The translations under genes and the position numbers were made by a program. The notes below the pieces were generated by a model. That model was not told where the DNA came from. It made no database searches and was given only the letters and a program-made list of their open reading frames with translations. Shown piece after piece: positions 34,194-45,121 of a stretch of 64,000 nucleotides of DNA. Positions within the stretch are counted from its first letter, which is position 1, and each line of letters begins with the position of its first letter. Source of the DNA: Cyanobacteriota bacterium (lineage in GTDB: Bacteria; Cyanobacteriota; Cyanobacteriia; PCC-6307; Cyanobiaceae); contig JAPLIC010000067.1 of assembly GCA_026389315.1 (NCBI GenBank), forward strand, positions 1 through 64,000, written 5' to 3'.

Positions 34194-34453
34194 GCCGCTG
34201 CTCTAGGGGAGCCTTCATGGTGGCGCAATCGGAGGGGCAACAACCGCCCCGGGCCAAGTGCAGGGTTGCCAAGCTGGCCTTGAACAACCCCGAACCAGGC
34301 AAGCCGGCATGGGGTTTCTAGCGTCGCCAACGATCGCAATGTAAAAAATTTAGATGCAATTGCCCCTTGGCCAAGCTTTGGTTTCGGTTGCTACATCTGA
34401 ACCCACCCCTTGAAGGTCACTGTTGCCTGGAACTTCGCAGACGTTGGTTTTTT

Positions 34454-36257
<1,804 letters not shown>

Positions 36258-36323
36258 CCCTCCAACCCCCGTTCAGCGCGATTCACACCCCAACGATTCC
36301 CCAACGAACCTGGGGAATGCCCC

Positions 36324-36350
36324 AACCCTTCGCTGCGGCGGAGGGTTTTT
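36324..36350 (+). terminator. Rho-independent terminator after glnK
   Basis: AACCCTTCGC pairs with GCGGAGGGTT (one mismatch) around a TGCG loop and is followed by TTTTT. It lies 67 bp after the PII stop and before the gor ATG. Confidence 0.8.
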
Positions 36351-36409
36351 CCATGGTGCCTTGCCTTGGCCAAGCCACCTAAGTTGCCCAAGGTCCCGCC
36401 CGCTGAACC

Positions 36410-37765
36410 ATGGACGATTGCTTCGATCTACTCGTTATTGGTGCTGGATCCGGCGGTCTGGCCGCCGCCAAGCGCGCGGCCAGCTATGGCGTCCGGGTGG
36501 CCATCGTCGAGGGGGATCGGGTCGGCGGCACCTGCGTGATCCGGGGGTGTGTTCCCAAAAAGCTGCTGGTTTACGGCTCCGCCTTCGGCCACCTGGCCGA
36601 GGATGCCAGGGCCTACGGATGGCAATGTTCCGCACCAGTGCCCCAGGGCGGGGTGCTGCTCCAACGGGTGCGGGACGAGGTCATGCGGTTGGAAGGGATC
36701 CACAGGCAGGGCCTCATCAAGGCCGGTGTCAGCCTTGTGGAAGGTTGGGCCCGCCTGAGCGGTCCCCACTGTGTGGAGGTCAATGCCAGTGGCCAACCGG
36801 CCCGCAGCCTGCAGGCGGATCGGCTGTTGATCGCCGTTGGCGGCCGGCCCCAGCGACCCTCCATTCCAGGGGTCGAGCTGGCCTGGGTCAGTGACGATCT
36901 CTTTCTGCTCGAGACCCTTCCCCAACGGGTCGTCATCGTGGGGGCCGGCTTCATTGCCTGTGAAGTGGCCGCAATTTTGCTGGGGCTTGGGGTGCAGGTC
37001 TGTCAGCTGGTGCGGGGAAACCAGCTGCTCAAGGGCTTCGATCGCGAAGCGGTGGCCGTTGTCCAGGAAGGACTTCTGGCCGATGGACTGGAGCTGCGCT
37101 TCCAGCAGCAGCCCATCGCCATCGAGGGGGAACCAGGGGCCTTGACGGTGCGCACCCGCAGCGGCGAGGCCCTCGCCTGTGGGGGGGTGTTGCTGGCGAC
37201 AGGTCGTCGGCCCTTGCTGCAAGGACTGGACCTGGAGGCCGCCGGGGTGGCCGTCGCCGACGAGCGCATCTTGGTGGATGGGGACCAGGCCACCTCCGTT
37301 CCCCATATCTACGCCGTTGGTGATGTCACCGACCGGGTCAATCTGACCCCGGTGGCGATCGATGAGGGTCGGGCCTTTGCCGATACGATTTATGGCGGCA
37401 AGCCCAGGCGCGTCAACCACGACCTAGTGGCCAAGGCCGTGTTCAGCCAGCCCGAGCTGGCCACGGTGGGCCTCAGCGAAGAGGAGGCAATCGAACGCTT
37501 TGGCAGCAACTTCATTGAGGTGCACCGGGCCCGTTTTCGGGCCATGGCCCAGGCCCTGCCCCAGCGAGGGCCCCGCAACCTGCTCAAACTGGTGGTGCAC
37601 CGCCCCGATGATCGGGTCTTGGGGTGCCACATGGTGGGCGAGCACAGCGCCGAGATCATCCAGATGGCGGCGATTGCCCTGGGCATGGGGGCGACCAAGG
37701 CAGACTTCGACCGCACCATGGCCCTGCACCCCACCGTGGCCGAGGAGTTTGTCACCATGGCCTGA
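36410..37765 (+). CDS. gor: Glutathione reductase
   Basis: A 451-residue flavoprotein disulfide reductase reducing glutathione disulfide with NADPH. It has the FAD-binding GAGSGGLAAAK, the redox-active disulfide GGTCVIRGCVPKK (Cys42, Cys47), a second nucleotide site VIVGAGFIACEVA, YAVGDVTDRVNLTPVA, and the C-terminal active-site HPTVAEEF with the catalytic His-Glu pair. It is full length and converges closely on cysK (9-bp gap), so thiol metabolism genes lie side by side. Confidence 0.96.
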   Translation: MDDCFDLLVIGAGSGGLAAAKRAASYGVRVAIVEGDRVGGTCVIRGCVPKKLLVYGSAFGHLAEDARAYGWQCSAPVPQGGVLLQRVRDEVMRLEGIHRQGLIKAGVSLVEGWARLSGPHCVEVNASGQPARSLQADRLLIAVGGRPQRPSIPGVELAWVSDDLFLLETLPQRVVIVGAGFIACEVAAILLGLGVQVCQLVRGNQLLKGFDREAVAVVQEGLLADGLELRFQQQPIAIEGEPGALTVRTRSGEALACGGVLLATGRRPLLQGLDLEAAGVAVADERILVDGDQATSVPHIYAVGDVTDRVNLTPVAIDEGRAFADTIYGGKPRRVNHDLVAKAVFSQPELATVGLSEEEAIERFGSNFIEVHRARFRAMAQALPQRGPRNLLKLVVHRPDDRVLGCHMVGEHSAEIIQMAAIALGMGATKADFDRTMALHPTVAEEFVTMA

Positions 37766-37774
37766 GTGGCCCCC

Positions 37775-38794
37775 TCACACCAGCGCCAGCCCTTTCTCGT
37801 TGAACACCCCTTCGAAAAGAACCGAACTCAGATAACGCTCGCCGGAATCCGGCAGCACCACCACGATGGTGCGATGGCGAAAAGCCTCCTCCCGCGCCAA
37901 GCGCAGGGCCGCCACGGTGGCGGCACCGCAGGAGATCCCGGCCAGAATGCCCTCCTCCCGCATCAGCCGGCGGGCCATGGCAACGGCCTCCTCATCGCCT
38001 ACCGCCTCCACCCGATCCACCATGGAGAGGTCTAGGTTTTCGGGCACGAAACCGGCACCGATTCCCTGAATCTTGTGGGGCTTGGGCTGCAGGGGTTGCC
38101 CTGCGAGGGTTTGGGAGATCACAGGACTGTTGGCCGGTTCGACAGCCACCGAGATCAGGGGTTTGTGCAAGGTGCGTTTGATGTAGCGGCTGACTCCTGT
38201 AATCGTGCCGCCGGTGCCGACTCCCGCCACTAAGGCATCAATCTGACCTTGGGTGTCGTTCCAGAGTTCCGGGCCGGTGGTGTCGTGGTGAATCTGGGGA
38301 TTGGCGGGATTGACGAACTGCTGCAGCAGGACGTACCGATCGGGCGCCGTCTGGGCCAAATCCCGGGCGGCGGAGATGGCACCTGCCATCCCCAACTTTC
38401 CTTCCGTCAACACCAGCTTGGCCCCATAGGCCGTGAGCAGCTTGCGGCGTTCCAGGCTCATGGTTTCGGGCATGGTCAGCGTCAGGGGAAGGCCCCGGGA
38501 GGCCGCCACAAAGGCCAGGGCGATGCCTGTGTTGCCACTGGTGGGCTCAATCAGTTCTTTCCCGGGTCCGAGCCTTCCCTCCCGCTCGGCCTGCCAGATC
38601 ATGGCGGCGCCGATGCGGCATTTCACGGAATAGGCCGGATTACGGCCTTCGATCTTGGCCAGAACAGTGGCGCCACATCCCTCGGTGATCCGGTTGAGCC
38701 GAACCAGGGGAGTGCGACCAATCGTCTGGCTGTTATCGCTGTAGATCGCACTCGCACTGCTGTTGAGAGGGTCGTTGCCTTGGGTGGCACTCAT
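37775..38794 (-). CDS. cysK: Cysteine synthase A
   Basis: O-acetylserine (thiol)-lyase, a PLP enzyme joining sulfide to O-acetylserine. PLP lysine is Lys58 in [11 protein letters not shown]. The [16 protein letters not shown] loop (about 85 on) and the TSGNTG-type phosphate-binding features are intact, as are [16 protein letters not shown] and AGISCGAA. At 339 residues it is slightly longer than usual because of an N-terminal extension. The sulfide-binding Met and substrate loop ([10 protein letters not shown]) are present. Confidence 0.96.
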   Translation of the reverse strand: MSATQGNDPLNSSASAIYSDNSQTIGRTPLVRLNRITEGCGATVLAKIEGRNPAYSVKCRIGAAMIWQAEREGRLGPGKELIEPTSGNTGIALAFVAASRGLPLTLTMPETMSLERRKLLTAYGAKLVLTEGKLGMAGAISAARDLAQTAPDRYVLLQQFVNPANPQIHHDTTGPELWNDTQGQIDALVAGVGTGGTITGVSRYIKRTLHKPLISVAVEPANSPVISQTLAGQPLQPKPHKIQGIGAGFVPENLDLSMVDRVEAVGDEEAVAMARRLMREEGILAGISCGAATVAALRLAREEAFRHRTIVVVLPDSGERYLSSVLFEGVFNEKGLALV

Positions 38795-38955
38795 GGAATC
38801 ACTCCTGGGGCTCAGGGAATCCCCCTTTAGGAAGAGCCTAATCAGAAGGGGGGAAGGTCAGATCAGGGCATGGCAGCAGGGGCTTGTCAAGTGATCGGCC
38901 GACATCGCCAAGCGGGTTGGTTCCCATACGATGCCCCCTAACAGCATGATTCAAG

Positions 38956-39504
38956 TTGGCTGTCCCGATCGACGCCGCTTCTAATCCTGCGACGGCTCCT
39001 TTGGGGGGCCTCCCCGCTGCTGGCGGCGACGGGCCCATCTCACTGTTGCTCCTGCTCCTCTCGATCGCGGTCGTCACCGTCAGTTTCGATCGTGCTCGCT
39101 ACTGGCTGCAGTGGTGGCGCCAGCGGCGCCTGCGCCAAAACCGCTGGGAGCAGGTCGTCGCAGGCGGTCCTGATGCCATTGAAACCCAGTTGCTGGACTG
39201 GGATGCCCAGATGGCTTTCGGGGAGCCCCTTCTGCAGGCCGCCGGAGTGCTCGGTCCCCTGCTCGGCCTGATCGGAACCGTGGTTGGTCTGATGCGGGTC
39301 TTGGCCAGTCTCGGCCCCCAGCTGGTCCTCCCTGCTGGCGCCAATCTCAACAACTACGGCCAGGTGTTGTTAAGCACCGCCCTTGGTTTGATCATCAGCC
39401 TGATTGCCACCAGCAGCTTGTTTGCCAACCAGGGCATCCGGCACTGGCAAGTCGATGGGTTGCGCCGTCGCTTGCGCCAACGGGCCCAGCCAACGAAACC
39501 ATGA
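38956..39504 (+). CDS. exbB: MotA/TolQ/ExbB proton channel family protein
   Basis: A 182-residue ExbB/TolQ-like inner-membrane subunit. Hydrophobic segments are at about 28-46 (ISLLLLLLSIAVVTVSFDRA), about 100-120 (GVLGPLLGLIGTVVGLMRVL, the conserved GLxGTVxGLM channel helix) and about 140-165 (VLLSTALGLIISLIATSSLF). It would form the proton-driven stator with the ExbD-like proteins encoded next. The TTG start at 38956 is the only good one in frame. Its stop overlaps the next ATG. Confidence 0.85.
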   Translation: MAVPIDAASNPATAPLGGLPAAGGDGPISLLLLLLSIAVVTVSFDRARYWLQWWRQRRLRQNRWEQVVAGGPDAIETQLLDWDAQMAFGEPLLQAAGVLGPLLGLIGTVVGLMRVLASLGPQLVLPAGANLNNYGQVLLSTALGLIISLIATSSLFANQGIRHWQVDGLRRRLRQRAQPTKP

Positions 39505-39860
39505 GCTACGCCGTGCCTTCGTTAGTGGCTCTCACCCTGCTGGTCTGTGGTGCGGTGGCGTCCTTGCCCCTTGTGGTCACAAGGACGGTGCCAAAATCCC
39601 AGCCCCCCCTCACCGCAGAGCCCCTCGGCAATCCCCACTGGATCGTTGAGGCCCCCGGTGACCGTTGGTTCGTCGATGGTGCTCCCATCAGCCGCTTGGA
39701 CCTCGCCAATCGCCTGCGTCTGGACGCTGATCAGGGATTGCAACACTTTCTGCCTTCCGCTTCCCTTTCGATGGGCGAAGTGAAGCGGTCCTTGCAATGG
39801 TTGCGCAGTCTTTCCCCCCATCCGGTTTTGCTCGATCTACCTGAGAGGAGTCCTTCCTGA
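39501..39860 (+). CDS. exbD: ExbD/TolR-like protein, first copy
   Basis: A 119-residue protein with one N-terminal membrane helix (VALTLLVCGAVASLPLVVT) and a small periplasmic domain (WFVDGAPISRLDLANRLRLD; HPVLLDLP) resembling ExbD/TolR. The conserved proton-accepting Asp of the helix is not obvious, so it may be a structural variant. ATGA overlaps link it to genes on both sides. Confidence 0.68.
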   Translation: MSYAVPSLVALTLLVCGAVASLPLVVTRTVPKSQPPLTAEPLGNPHWIVEAPGDRWFVDGAPISRLDLANRLRLDADQGLQHFLPSASLSMGEVKRSLQWLRSLSPHPVLLDLPERSPS

Positions 39861-40210
39861 TGAGACCGGCCCTTTGGCTCGATTCCGTCGCCATGGGGTT
39901 GGTCGGCATCGCCCTCTGTGCCACTTGCCTCGCCCTGGTGGTGATTCCCCAGCGATTGGCCCAACGGGCGGCGCTGGAGGGAGTGATCGCTCTGCACCTC
40001 GATGCCCAGGGCCAACTGCGGGTCTGGAATCAACCGATTCGTCCCCGGGATCTCGCTCCCCTGCTCACCCGCGCCAAGGCCCCAGGGCCCCAGCCAACCA
40101 CCCCTGTGCTGCGACTGATTCCCGACGCCGCCGTCCCCTGGGGTGTCGTACAAAAACTGGTCTCCCAGCTGGAAAGCAGCGGACTGGACCTGGAACTGCA
40201 ATTGCCATGA
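39860..40210 (+). CDS. ExbD/TolR-like protein, second copy
   Basis: A 116-residue protein with the same layout as its neighbour: a membrane helix (SVAMGLVGIALCATCLALVV) preceded by WLDS with an Asp near the membrane, then a small domain (LHLDAQGQLRVWNQPIRPRD; TPVLRLIPDAAVPWGVVQKL) typical of ExbD/TolR. It starts at the stop of the first copy and its stop overlaps the following gene. The two copies probably form a heterodimer. Confidence 0.68.
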   Translation: MRPALWLDSVAMGLVGIALCATCLALVVIPQRLAQRAALEGVIALHLDAQGQLRVWNQPIRPRDLAPLLTRAKAPGPQPTTPVLRLIPDAAVPWGVVQKLVSQLESSGLDLELQLP

Positions 40211-41214
40211 CCCGCCCCCGCCCCCAGCTGTCCTTGCCATCGTTGAAGCCCCTGCGCGCAGGCTTACCGGCCGCCGGCCCCCTTGGGCTCGCCCTGGCGG
40301 CCGCCCTGGTAGGCCATGGCCTGCTTTTGGCCCCCAACCCCTGGCGCCGTAGTCCCGCCAAGGCCCAGGTCCTCACTGCCGAGGACACCACCCCAGAACT
40401 GTTGCGCTTCAGCCGCCGCATGCCCCAGGAGGTGGCGGCCACAACCATCCCGTTGCCACCGGCCACGACCCTTCCCCCACCGCCGCTCGACTTGCTGGGC
40501 CCCCTGCCCAAAAACGCCGCCAAGGTGGCCGGCACCGCCAAGACCCCTGCCGCCATAACGGCCAAGGCAGGCACGCAACGCCCCGAAACAAAGAGCAGCA
40601 AAATCCAGCTAACCCTGCTGCTCAAGCCCTCCCAAGCCCCCTCCCCAGGGGCCCATGGGGGCGGCACGGCCCCATCCCTGGCCCTGGCCAGGGCGACTGG
40701 CGCCAAAGCCCAGTCCACGCCTGGGCAAGCGACCAAGGGACCAGGGACAAAAGGCGGCAGCAAGGATCCAAAGGGTGCCCCGGCCTCCAGCCCCACGGCA
40801 GAGGCGGCTGGAACCACGCACCACGCCATGTCCCCAAGCCCCCTGCGACTTTCCCCCTCGCCACCGGCTGAAGCCCTGCAACGCTGGCGCGACCTGCGCG
40901 CCAGCGGCGAGGCGGCGCCGCCACCCCCTGCTTCGGGCCCTGGCAGCGAGGCTCTCAAGGCCAGCGAAGCCGCCCCTTACCTGCGGCTCTGGGACCAGGC
41001 TGCACCGGCTTCCTTCGCGGCCGGCACCGATAGCGCCCTCAGCGACGGTGTGCAGGCACGCCGTCTGCCCTTGGCGGCGGCCCGGGCCCTGGGCCTGGAT
41101 CCGGGCCAGCAGCAGTGGCTGAAGGCCGCCGATCAGTCCCTGCTGGTTTGGATCGATGGCCCCAACCTCTGGTTGCTCAAAGGCCCCATCCCCCCAGAAA
41201 AGCCAGGCCGTTGA
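40207..41214 (+). CDS. TonB-like proline/alanine-rich periplasmic protein
   Basis: A 335-residue protein with one N-terminal membrane helix (LGLALAAALVGHGLLLA), a long Pro/Ala/Thr/Lys-rich spacer (about 60-260) and a short C-terminal globular end (YLRLWDQAAPASFAAGTD; LDPGQQQWLKAADQSLLVWI). The architecture and its position after exbB-exbD-exbD suggest a TonB-like energy transducer, but I do not see a canonical TonB C-terminal YP motif. An outer-membrane receptor is not in the window. Confidence 0.6.
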   Translation: MTRPRPQLSLPSLKPLRAGLPAAGPLGLALAAALVGHGLLLAPNPWRRSPAKAQVLTAEDTTPELLRFSRRMPQEVAATTIPLPPATTLPPPPLDLLGPLPKNAAKVAGTAKTPAAITAKAGTQRPETKSSKIQLTLLLKPSQAPSPGAHGGGTAPSLALARATGAKAQSTPGQATKGPGTKGGSKDPKGAPASSPTAEAAGTTHHAMSPSPLRLSPSPPAEALQRWRDLRASGEAAPPPPASGPGSEALKASEAAPYLRLWDQAAPASFAAGTDSALSDGVQARRLPLAAARALGLDPGQQQWLKAADQSLLVWIDGPNLWLLKGPIPPEKPGR

Positions 41215-41291
41215 ACAACCGCAGCAAGGCCTGGCCCAGCAGGTCCGGTGTCTGGCAGGGATGGATGAACCCTTGGTCGTCGCCGTTGGCT

Positions 41292-42410
41292 TCAGTGGGC
41301 GAGGGGCAGAAGCAGTTCAATCAAGGCCCCTCCCCGGGGATGGTTGTCCGCCTGGACCCGGCCGCCGTGGGTCAGGGCGATCTGCTGGACGATGGAAAGA
41401 CCCAGGCCACTGCCCGTGCGCCGACTGCGCATGCGGGAGGGATCGCCCCGGTAGAAACGCTCGAACATGTGTTCCAAATCGGCCTCACTGAACCCCGGGC
41501 CCTGATCCTGAACCTCCAAGCGACACCAGTGGCGGCCCCGAGTCAGGCGGACTTCAACCTTGCCGCCATCGGGGCTGTAGCGAAGGGCATTGTCCAGCAG
41601 GTTGAGCAGGGCCCGGTGCAGGCGGGATTCATCGCCGACGACCACGGCAGCCGGTGCATCCAGCATTGGCTGGTGCAGGCAGAGGCCAATGGACCTTGCT
41701 TCAGCCAGGGGGCGCAGACCCGCCCAGACCCGCTCCACCAAGGGCGCCAAATCCACCGGTTGCAGGGCCATGCCCTGACCCGGCAGGCTGTTCTGCAACC
41801 GGGACAACTCGAGCAGATCCACCACAAGCGCCTGGAGCCGCCGCAGCTCCCGCTGCAGGCGCTCCACCAGCACCGCATTGCCACTGGTCACCTGGGCGGA
41901 AAGGCTGTCGCCCACCAGCAGCAAGGCCGTCAAGGGGGTGCGCAGTTCATGGGCCACATCACTGACCCAACGCTCCTGTTGGTCGAGTTGGGCCTCAATG
42001 GAACGGCGACTCTGCAGCTGCACCCCCACCCAGCCCCCATCACCTGGCAGGGCAATGGCCTCCAGCTCTTCACCCCCCAGCTCCCATGCGAGTCGCTGGG
42101 GGCGCTGATGGCGGCGGGCGGCGTGGATGACTTCGCGCAGTTGGGCATCGGCACAGATCTGGTCCAGAAAAACCGGACTGGGCATGGCGGCACCGAGCTG
42201 CAGCAACCGTTCGGCCCTGGGATTGAGGAGACGAACCCCATCGTCGGCGGCCACAATCAACCAGCCACTTGGGGCCGCCTCAAGCCAACGCAGCCATTGG
42301 CGACTACCCCTTTCGAGGCGGCCCGCTGGCCGTTGACGGGATTGGGCCAGGCTCCAGCCCAGGAGCAAGCCCAGGGCAAGGGCCAATGGCAAAAGCAGGG
42401 CAAGCATCAC
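41292..42410 (-). CDS. phoR: Sensor histidine kinase (PhoR/SphS type)
   Basis: A 372-residue membrane-associated kinase: one N-terminal helix (MLALLLPLALALGLLLGWSL), a PAS-like region (SGWLIVAADDGVRLLNPRAE), the H-box DVAHELRTPLT with His154, and the ATPase N, G1, F and G2 boxes (LNLLDNALRYS; DQGPGFS; FERFY; TGSGLGLSIV). It follows the response regulator gene directly. With phoB, ptrA and pstS alongside, it is the phosphate-limitation sensor. Confidence 0.93.
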   Translation of the reverse strand: MMLALLLPLALALGLLLGWSLAQSRQRPAGRLERGSRQWLRWLEAAPSGWLIVAADDGVRLLNPRAERLLQLGAAMPSPVFLDQICADAQLREVIHAARRHQRPQRLAWELGGEELEAIALPGDGGWVGVQLQSRRSIEAQLDQQERWVSDVAHELRTPLTALLLVGDSLSAQVTSGNAVLVERLQRELRRLQALVVDLLELSRLQNSLPGQGMALQPVDLAPLVERVWAGLRPLAEARSIGLCLHQPMLDAPAAVVVGDESRLHRALLNLLDNALRYSPDGGKVEVRLTRGRHWCRLEVQDQGPGFSEADLEHMFERFYRGDPSRMRSRRTGSGLGLSIVQQIALTHGGRVQADNHPRGGALIELLLPLAH

Positions 42411-43103
42411 TCAGCCGAAGCGATAGCCAAAGCCGCGCACGGTCAATAGATGTTCAGGGTTGGAGGGATTCGTTTCCAGTTTTTCGCGCAGCCAACGTAT
42501 ATGGACGTCGACAGTTTTACTGTCACCGAAATAATCAAAACCCCAGATCTGCTCTAAAAGCTTGTCGCGACTCCAAACCCGTCGTGGGTTCTGCATGAAA
42601 AGCTCCAGCAACCGGTATTCCTTGGGCGAGAGGTTCACCTCCTGGCCATCCCGGGTCACGCGGCATTCTTCGGTGAACAAACGCAGATTGGCATGCTCCA
42701 GGACCCGTCCTTGACTGAAACCACCGTTGCTGCGCCGCAGCAGGGCGCGACAGCGGGCCACCAGTTCGCGCATGCCAAAAGGTTTGACCAGATAGTCATC
42801 GGCACCCACCTCCAGGCCCAGGATCCGGTCGCGCTCACTGTCACGGGCACTGACGACCAATATAGGGATGCTGTTTTCGCTCTGACGGATTTGACGGCAG
42901 AGATCGAGGCCATCAAGACCCGGCAGCATCAGATCCAGGACCACCAGGGAGAAGGGGGCCCGCTCGGCAGATTCCTGCACCAGGGTGAGGGCTTCGCGGC
43001 CATTGCCGCTGGCGGTCACCTCGTATCCCTCCAGGATCAGGGCTTCGCGAATCGTGTCGCGAATCGTGTCGTCGTCCTCGACGACCAGCAGGGAGGCGGG
43101 CAT
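42411..43103 (-). CDS. phoB: Response regulator PhoB/SphR type
   Basis: A 230-residue OmpR/PhoB-family regulator. The receiver has the acidic pocket VVEDDD, the phosphorylated Asp57 (VVLDLMLPGLDG), and Lys in LVKPFGMRE. The winged-helix C-domain reads EVNLSPKEYRLLELFMQN, then VWSRDKLLEQIWG and RTVDVHI-like KTVDVHIRWLREKL. The ATG at 43103 is used because the domain begins there. phoR begins one base after its stop. It should bind Pho boxes at phosphate-starvation genes. Confidence 0.95.
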   Translation of the reverse strand: MPASLLVVEDDDTIRDTIREALILEGYEVTASGNGREALTLVQESAERAPFSLVVLDLMLPGLDGLDLCRQIRQSENSIPILVVSARDSERDRILGLEVGADDYLVKPFGMRELVARCRALLRRSNGGFSQGRVLEHANLRLFTEECRVTRDGQEVNLSPKEYRLLELFMQNPRRVWSRDKLLEQIWGFDYFGDSKTVDVHIRWLREKLETNPSNPEHLLTVRGFGYRFG

Positions 43104-43150
43104 GCCGCCATTGTGCTCTAGAGGGATGGGGGCATTGATGGGCACGGAGG

Positions 43151-43783
43151 TCAGGAACGGGGCAGGTGGCTCAACACAAGCCGGCGTTGGCCATCAAGCT
43201 GCAGCCAGCCTTCTTCCCGCAGAGCACCGAGGACGCGGGTCACGGTGACCCGGGTGGTGCCGAGGGCACTGGCCAGTTCCTGATGGGTGAGACGAACATT
43301 GAGTCGCAGGCCTTCGGCACAGGGTTGGCCGTATTCCGAAGCCAGCAGTTCAAGGAAGCCCCTCAGCCTTTCTTCGACCCGCCTCAATCCCATCAGACCG
43401 AGCAGGGATTGGCTCTGGCGATAACGCTGACTAACGGCTTGCAGCATCGCCACCGCCAAGGCGGGATCCCCATGGATCTCCCGCATGGGCAAACAGAGAA
43501 GGTCGCTATCGGCGAGGGCCAAGGCGCTGTAGGCCTCAACCCCGGCAAGGGGATCGCCAAAGGGCTCGTTAGCGCCCGCCAGACCAAGCACCATTTCGTC
43601 GCCGTGAATGGTCAGGGCCGTGAGCTTGACCATGCCCCGCACAACCAACCAGATGTGGTCCCGCAACAGGGGAACTCCACTGCCGGCGCTTACATGGACA
43701 AGGCTGCGTTTCTGATAACTCGTTTCGAGTAAGTCCCTGAATCCATCACTGCTTCCTTTGGCGCGCGGCGAAGTGAAAACCAT
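43151..43783 (-). CDS. ptrA: Crp/Fnr-family regulator, PtrA-like
   Basis: A 210-residue regulator with a cyclic-nucleotide-like beta-barrel (about 15-115; HIWLVVRGMVKLTALTIHGD; ANEPFGDPLAG) and a C-terminal HTH (RLTHQELASALGTTRVTVTR). In marine Synechococcus, PtrA is controlled by PhoB and activates a second layer of phosphate genes; here it sits in the same phoB-phoR-pstS cluster. The ATG at 43783 is chosen since the sequence before it is not conserved. A CTTAACC Pho-like half-site lies 76-82 bp upstream. Confidence 0.85.
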   Translation of the reverse strand: MVFTSPRAKGSSDGFRDLLETSYQKRSLVHVSAGSGVPLLRDHIWLVVRGMVKLTALTIHGDEMVLGLAGANEPFGDPLAGVEAYSALALADSDLLCLPMREIHGDPALAVAMLQAVSQRYRQSQSLLGLMGLRRVEERLRGFLELLASEYGQPCAEGLRLNVRLTHQELASALGTTRVTVTRVLGALREEGWLQLDGQRRLVLSHLPRS

Positions 43784-43858
43784 GGCCGGTATCCTTTTTG
43801 GACCCTTCCAGCGTATGGGGCGATACTGCTTGGATTGATGAAGGGGTGGTAGTGGAGA

Positions 43859-43865
43859 GGTTAAG
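43859..43865 (-). promoter_or_regulatory. Pho-box half-site upstream of ptrA
   Basis: CTTAACC on the minus strand matches the cyanobacterial Pho-box half-repeat and lies about 80 bp before the ptrA ATG. Only one good half is seen, so binding by PhoB is a suggestion. Confidence 0.35.
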
Positions 43866-43951
43866 GTTTGACTAAAGCATTGCCAACTACGGAACCTGGC
43901 TTTTCCTGCCCAAGCCATACTTGGAAGGATGCCTTGTGGGCGTCAACCTGC

Positions 43952-43978
43952 AAAAAAGGCGGTCGTTGTAGACCGCCT
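43952..43978 (-). terminator. Rho-independent terminator after pstS
   Basis: On the minus strand GGCGGTC pairs perfectly with GACCGCC around a 6-nt loop and is followed by TTTTTT. It lies 51 bp after the pstS stop and separates pstS from ptrA. Confidence 0.9.
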
Positions 43979-44028
43979 GGGATGGAATGAATTAGGCCTC
44001 GACTGGTTAGGCCCGGCTCGTTAAATCC

Positions 44029-45009
44029 TCAGGGACCGATGCGACGCACAGCGCTTTTAGCCTTGCTGAGGATGTCGCCCCGCAGGGGGACATAGCCCAG
44101 GTCATCGGCCTTCGACTGACCGGGGCCGAGGAGGTACTCCATCGACTTACGAATCGAGGCGGCCTTGGCTCCATTGCCCTTCTCGTAAGCCAGGATCCAG
44201 GTGAGGGTGGTGATCGGATAGCTGCCGGCACCGGCGGGATTGGGATCTTCACCAGCCAAGCGGGAATCCAGGCGGATGTTGCTGAGGGCATCAGTACCGC
44301 CCTTGAGACCCGGCATCACGAAGGCACCAGCACGATTCTGCAGCGCAGCCGACCTGAGTTTGCCCTTGACGTAAGCCTGGTTGACGTAGCCGATGGAGCC
44401 AGGGGTGTTGGTGAGGATGCCGGCGACGCCTTCATTACCCTTACCGCCCACGCCCACGGGCCAATTGACGCTCTTGCCCTCGCCCACCCGGCTCTTCCAG
44501 GCGGGGGAGAACGCGGAGAGGGAGTTGGTGAAGGCGAAGGTGGTGCCGGATCCATCGGAGCGGTGGGCCACAGTGATGGGACCCTTGCCACACTTCAGTG
44601 CTTCCCAGGTCTTGATCTCGCCGAGAAACACCTTGACGAGCTGGTCCTGGGTGAGACGCAGGGCGGGGCAGTCAACCTTGTTGAAGGCCACGGCAATCGT
44701 GCCGCCGACGGTGGGGAACTGCACCACGCCGCGACCGACCTTGGCGACTTCGGACGCCTTGATCGGTTCATCGGTGGCACCGAAATCAACGGTGCCGGCA
44801 ATGAATTGGCGCACCCCGGCGCCGGAGCCCACCGATTGATAGTTCACCTTGGGGCCGCCAGCAGCGGCAAGCCCGGCAAAGGCGCTTTGGTAGAAGGGCG
44901 CCGGGAACGTCGCCCCCGCGCCATTAAGGGCACTCTGTGCCGTGGCGCTGGTGCCGGCCACGATGGCGGCGACCGTGCCGAAGATCAGGGCCTTCTGGGC
45001 GAGGGACAT
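44029..45009 (-). CDS. pstS: Phosphate ABC transporter substrate-binding protein
   Basis: A 326-residue periplasmic phosphate-binding protein. The signal peptide is ALIFGTVAAIVAGTSATAQS. The phosphate-pocket motifs follow: GAGATFPAPFYQ, YQSVGSGAGVRQF, VDFGATDEP, and HRSDGSGTTFAFT. The ATG at 45009 is used. A CTTAACC half-site (45076-45082) lies upstream and a strong terminator follows, so it is a monocistronic, phosphate-regulated unit. The pstCAB genes are not in the window. Confidence 0.96.
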   Translation of the reverse strand: MSLAQKALIFGTVAAIVAGTSATAQSALNGAGATFPAPFYQSAFAGLAAAGGPKVNYQSVGSGAGVRQFIAGTVDFGATDEPIKASEVAKVGRGVVQFPTVGGTIAVAFNKVDCPALRLTQDQLVKVFLGEIKTWEALKCGKGPITVAHRSDGSGTTFAFTNSLSAFSPAWKSRVGEGKSVNWPVGVGGKGNEGVAGILTNTPGSIGYVNQAYVKGKLRSAALQNRAGAFVMPGLKGGTDALSNIRLDSRLAGEDPNPAGAGSYPITTLTWILAYEKGNGAKAASIRKSMEYLLGPGQSKADDLGYVPLRGDILSKAKSAVRRIGP

Positions 45010-45075
45010 TGATAGGCCTAGAAAAAATTGCCCCACTTGATTAGCAACTGCCGGGCACCGCAGTCGTTATGTCGC

Positions 45076-45082
45076 GGTTAAG
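45076..45082 (-). promoter_or_regulatory. Pho-box half-site upstream of pstS
   Basis: CTTAACC on the minus strand lies 67-73 bp before the pstS ATG, the same heptamer as upstream of ptrA. The expected second repeat is weak (ACATAAC). Confidence 0.35.
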
Positions 45083-45121
45083 GAAAGCGGGCAACCCGAC
45101 CCGCCAGGGTGCCCTGACGGG

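Noticed and set aside
34194..34453. NtcA-binding box upstream of amt
   Set aside because: Only loose partial matches to GTAN8TAC are present; none has both arms.
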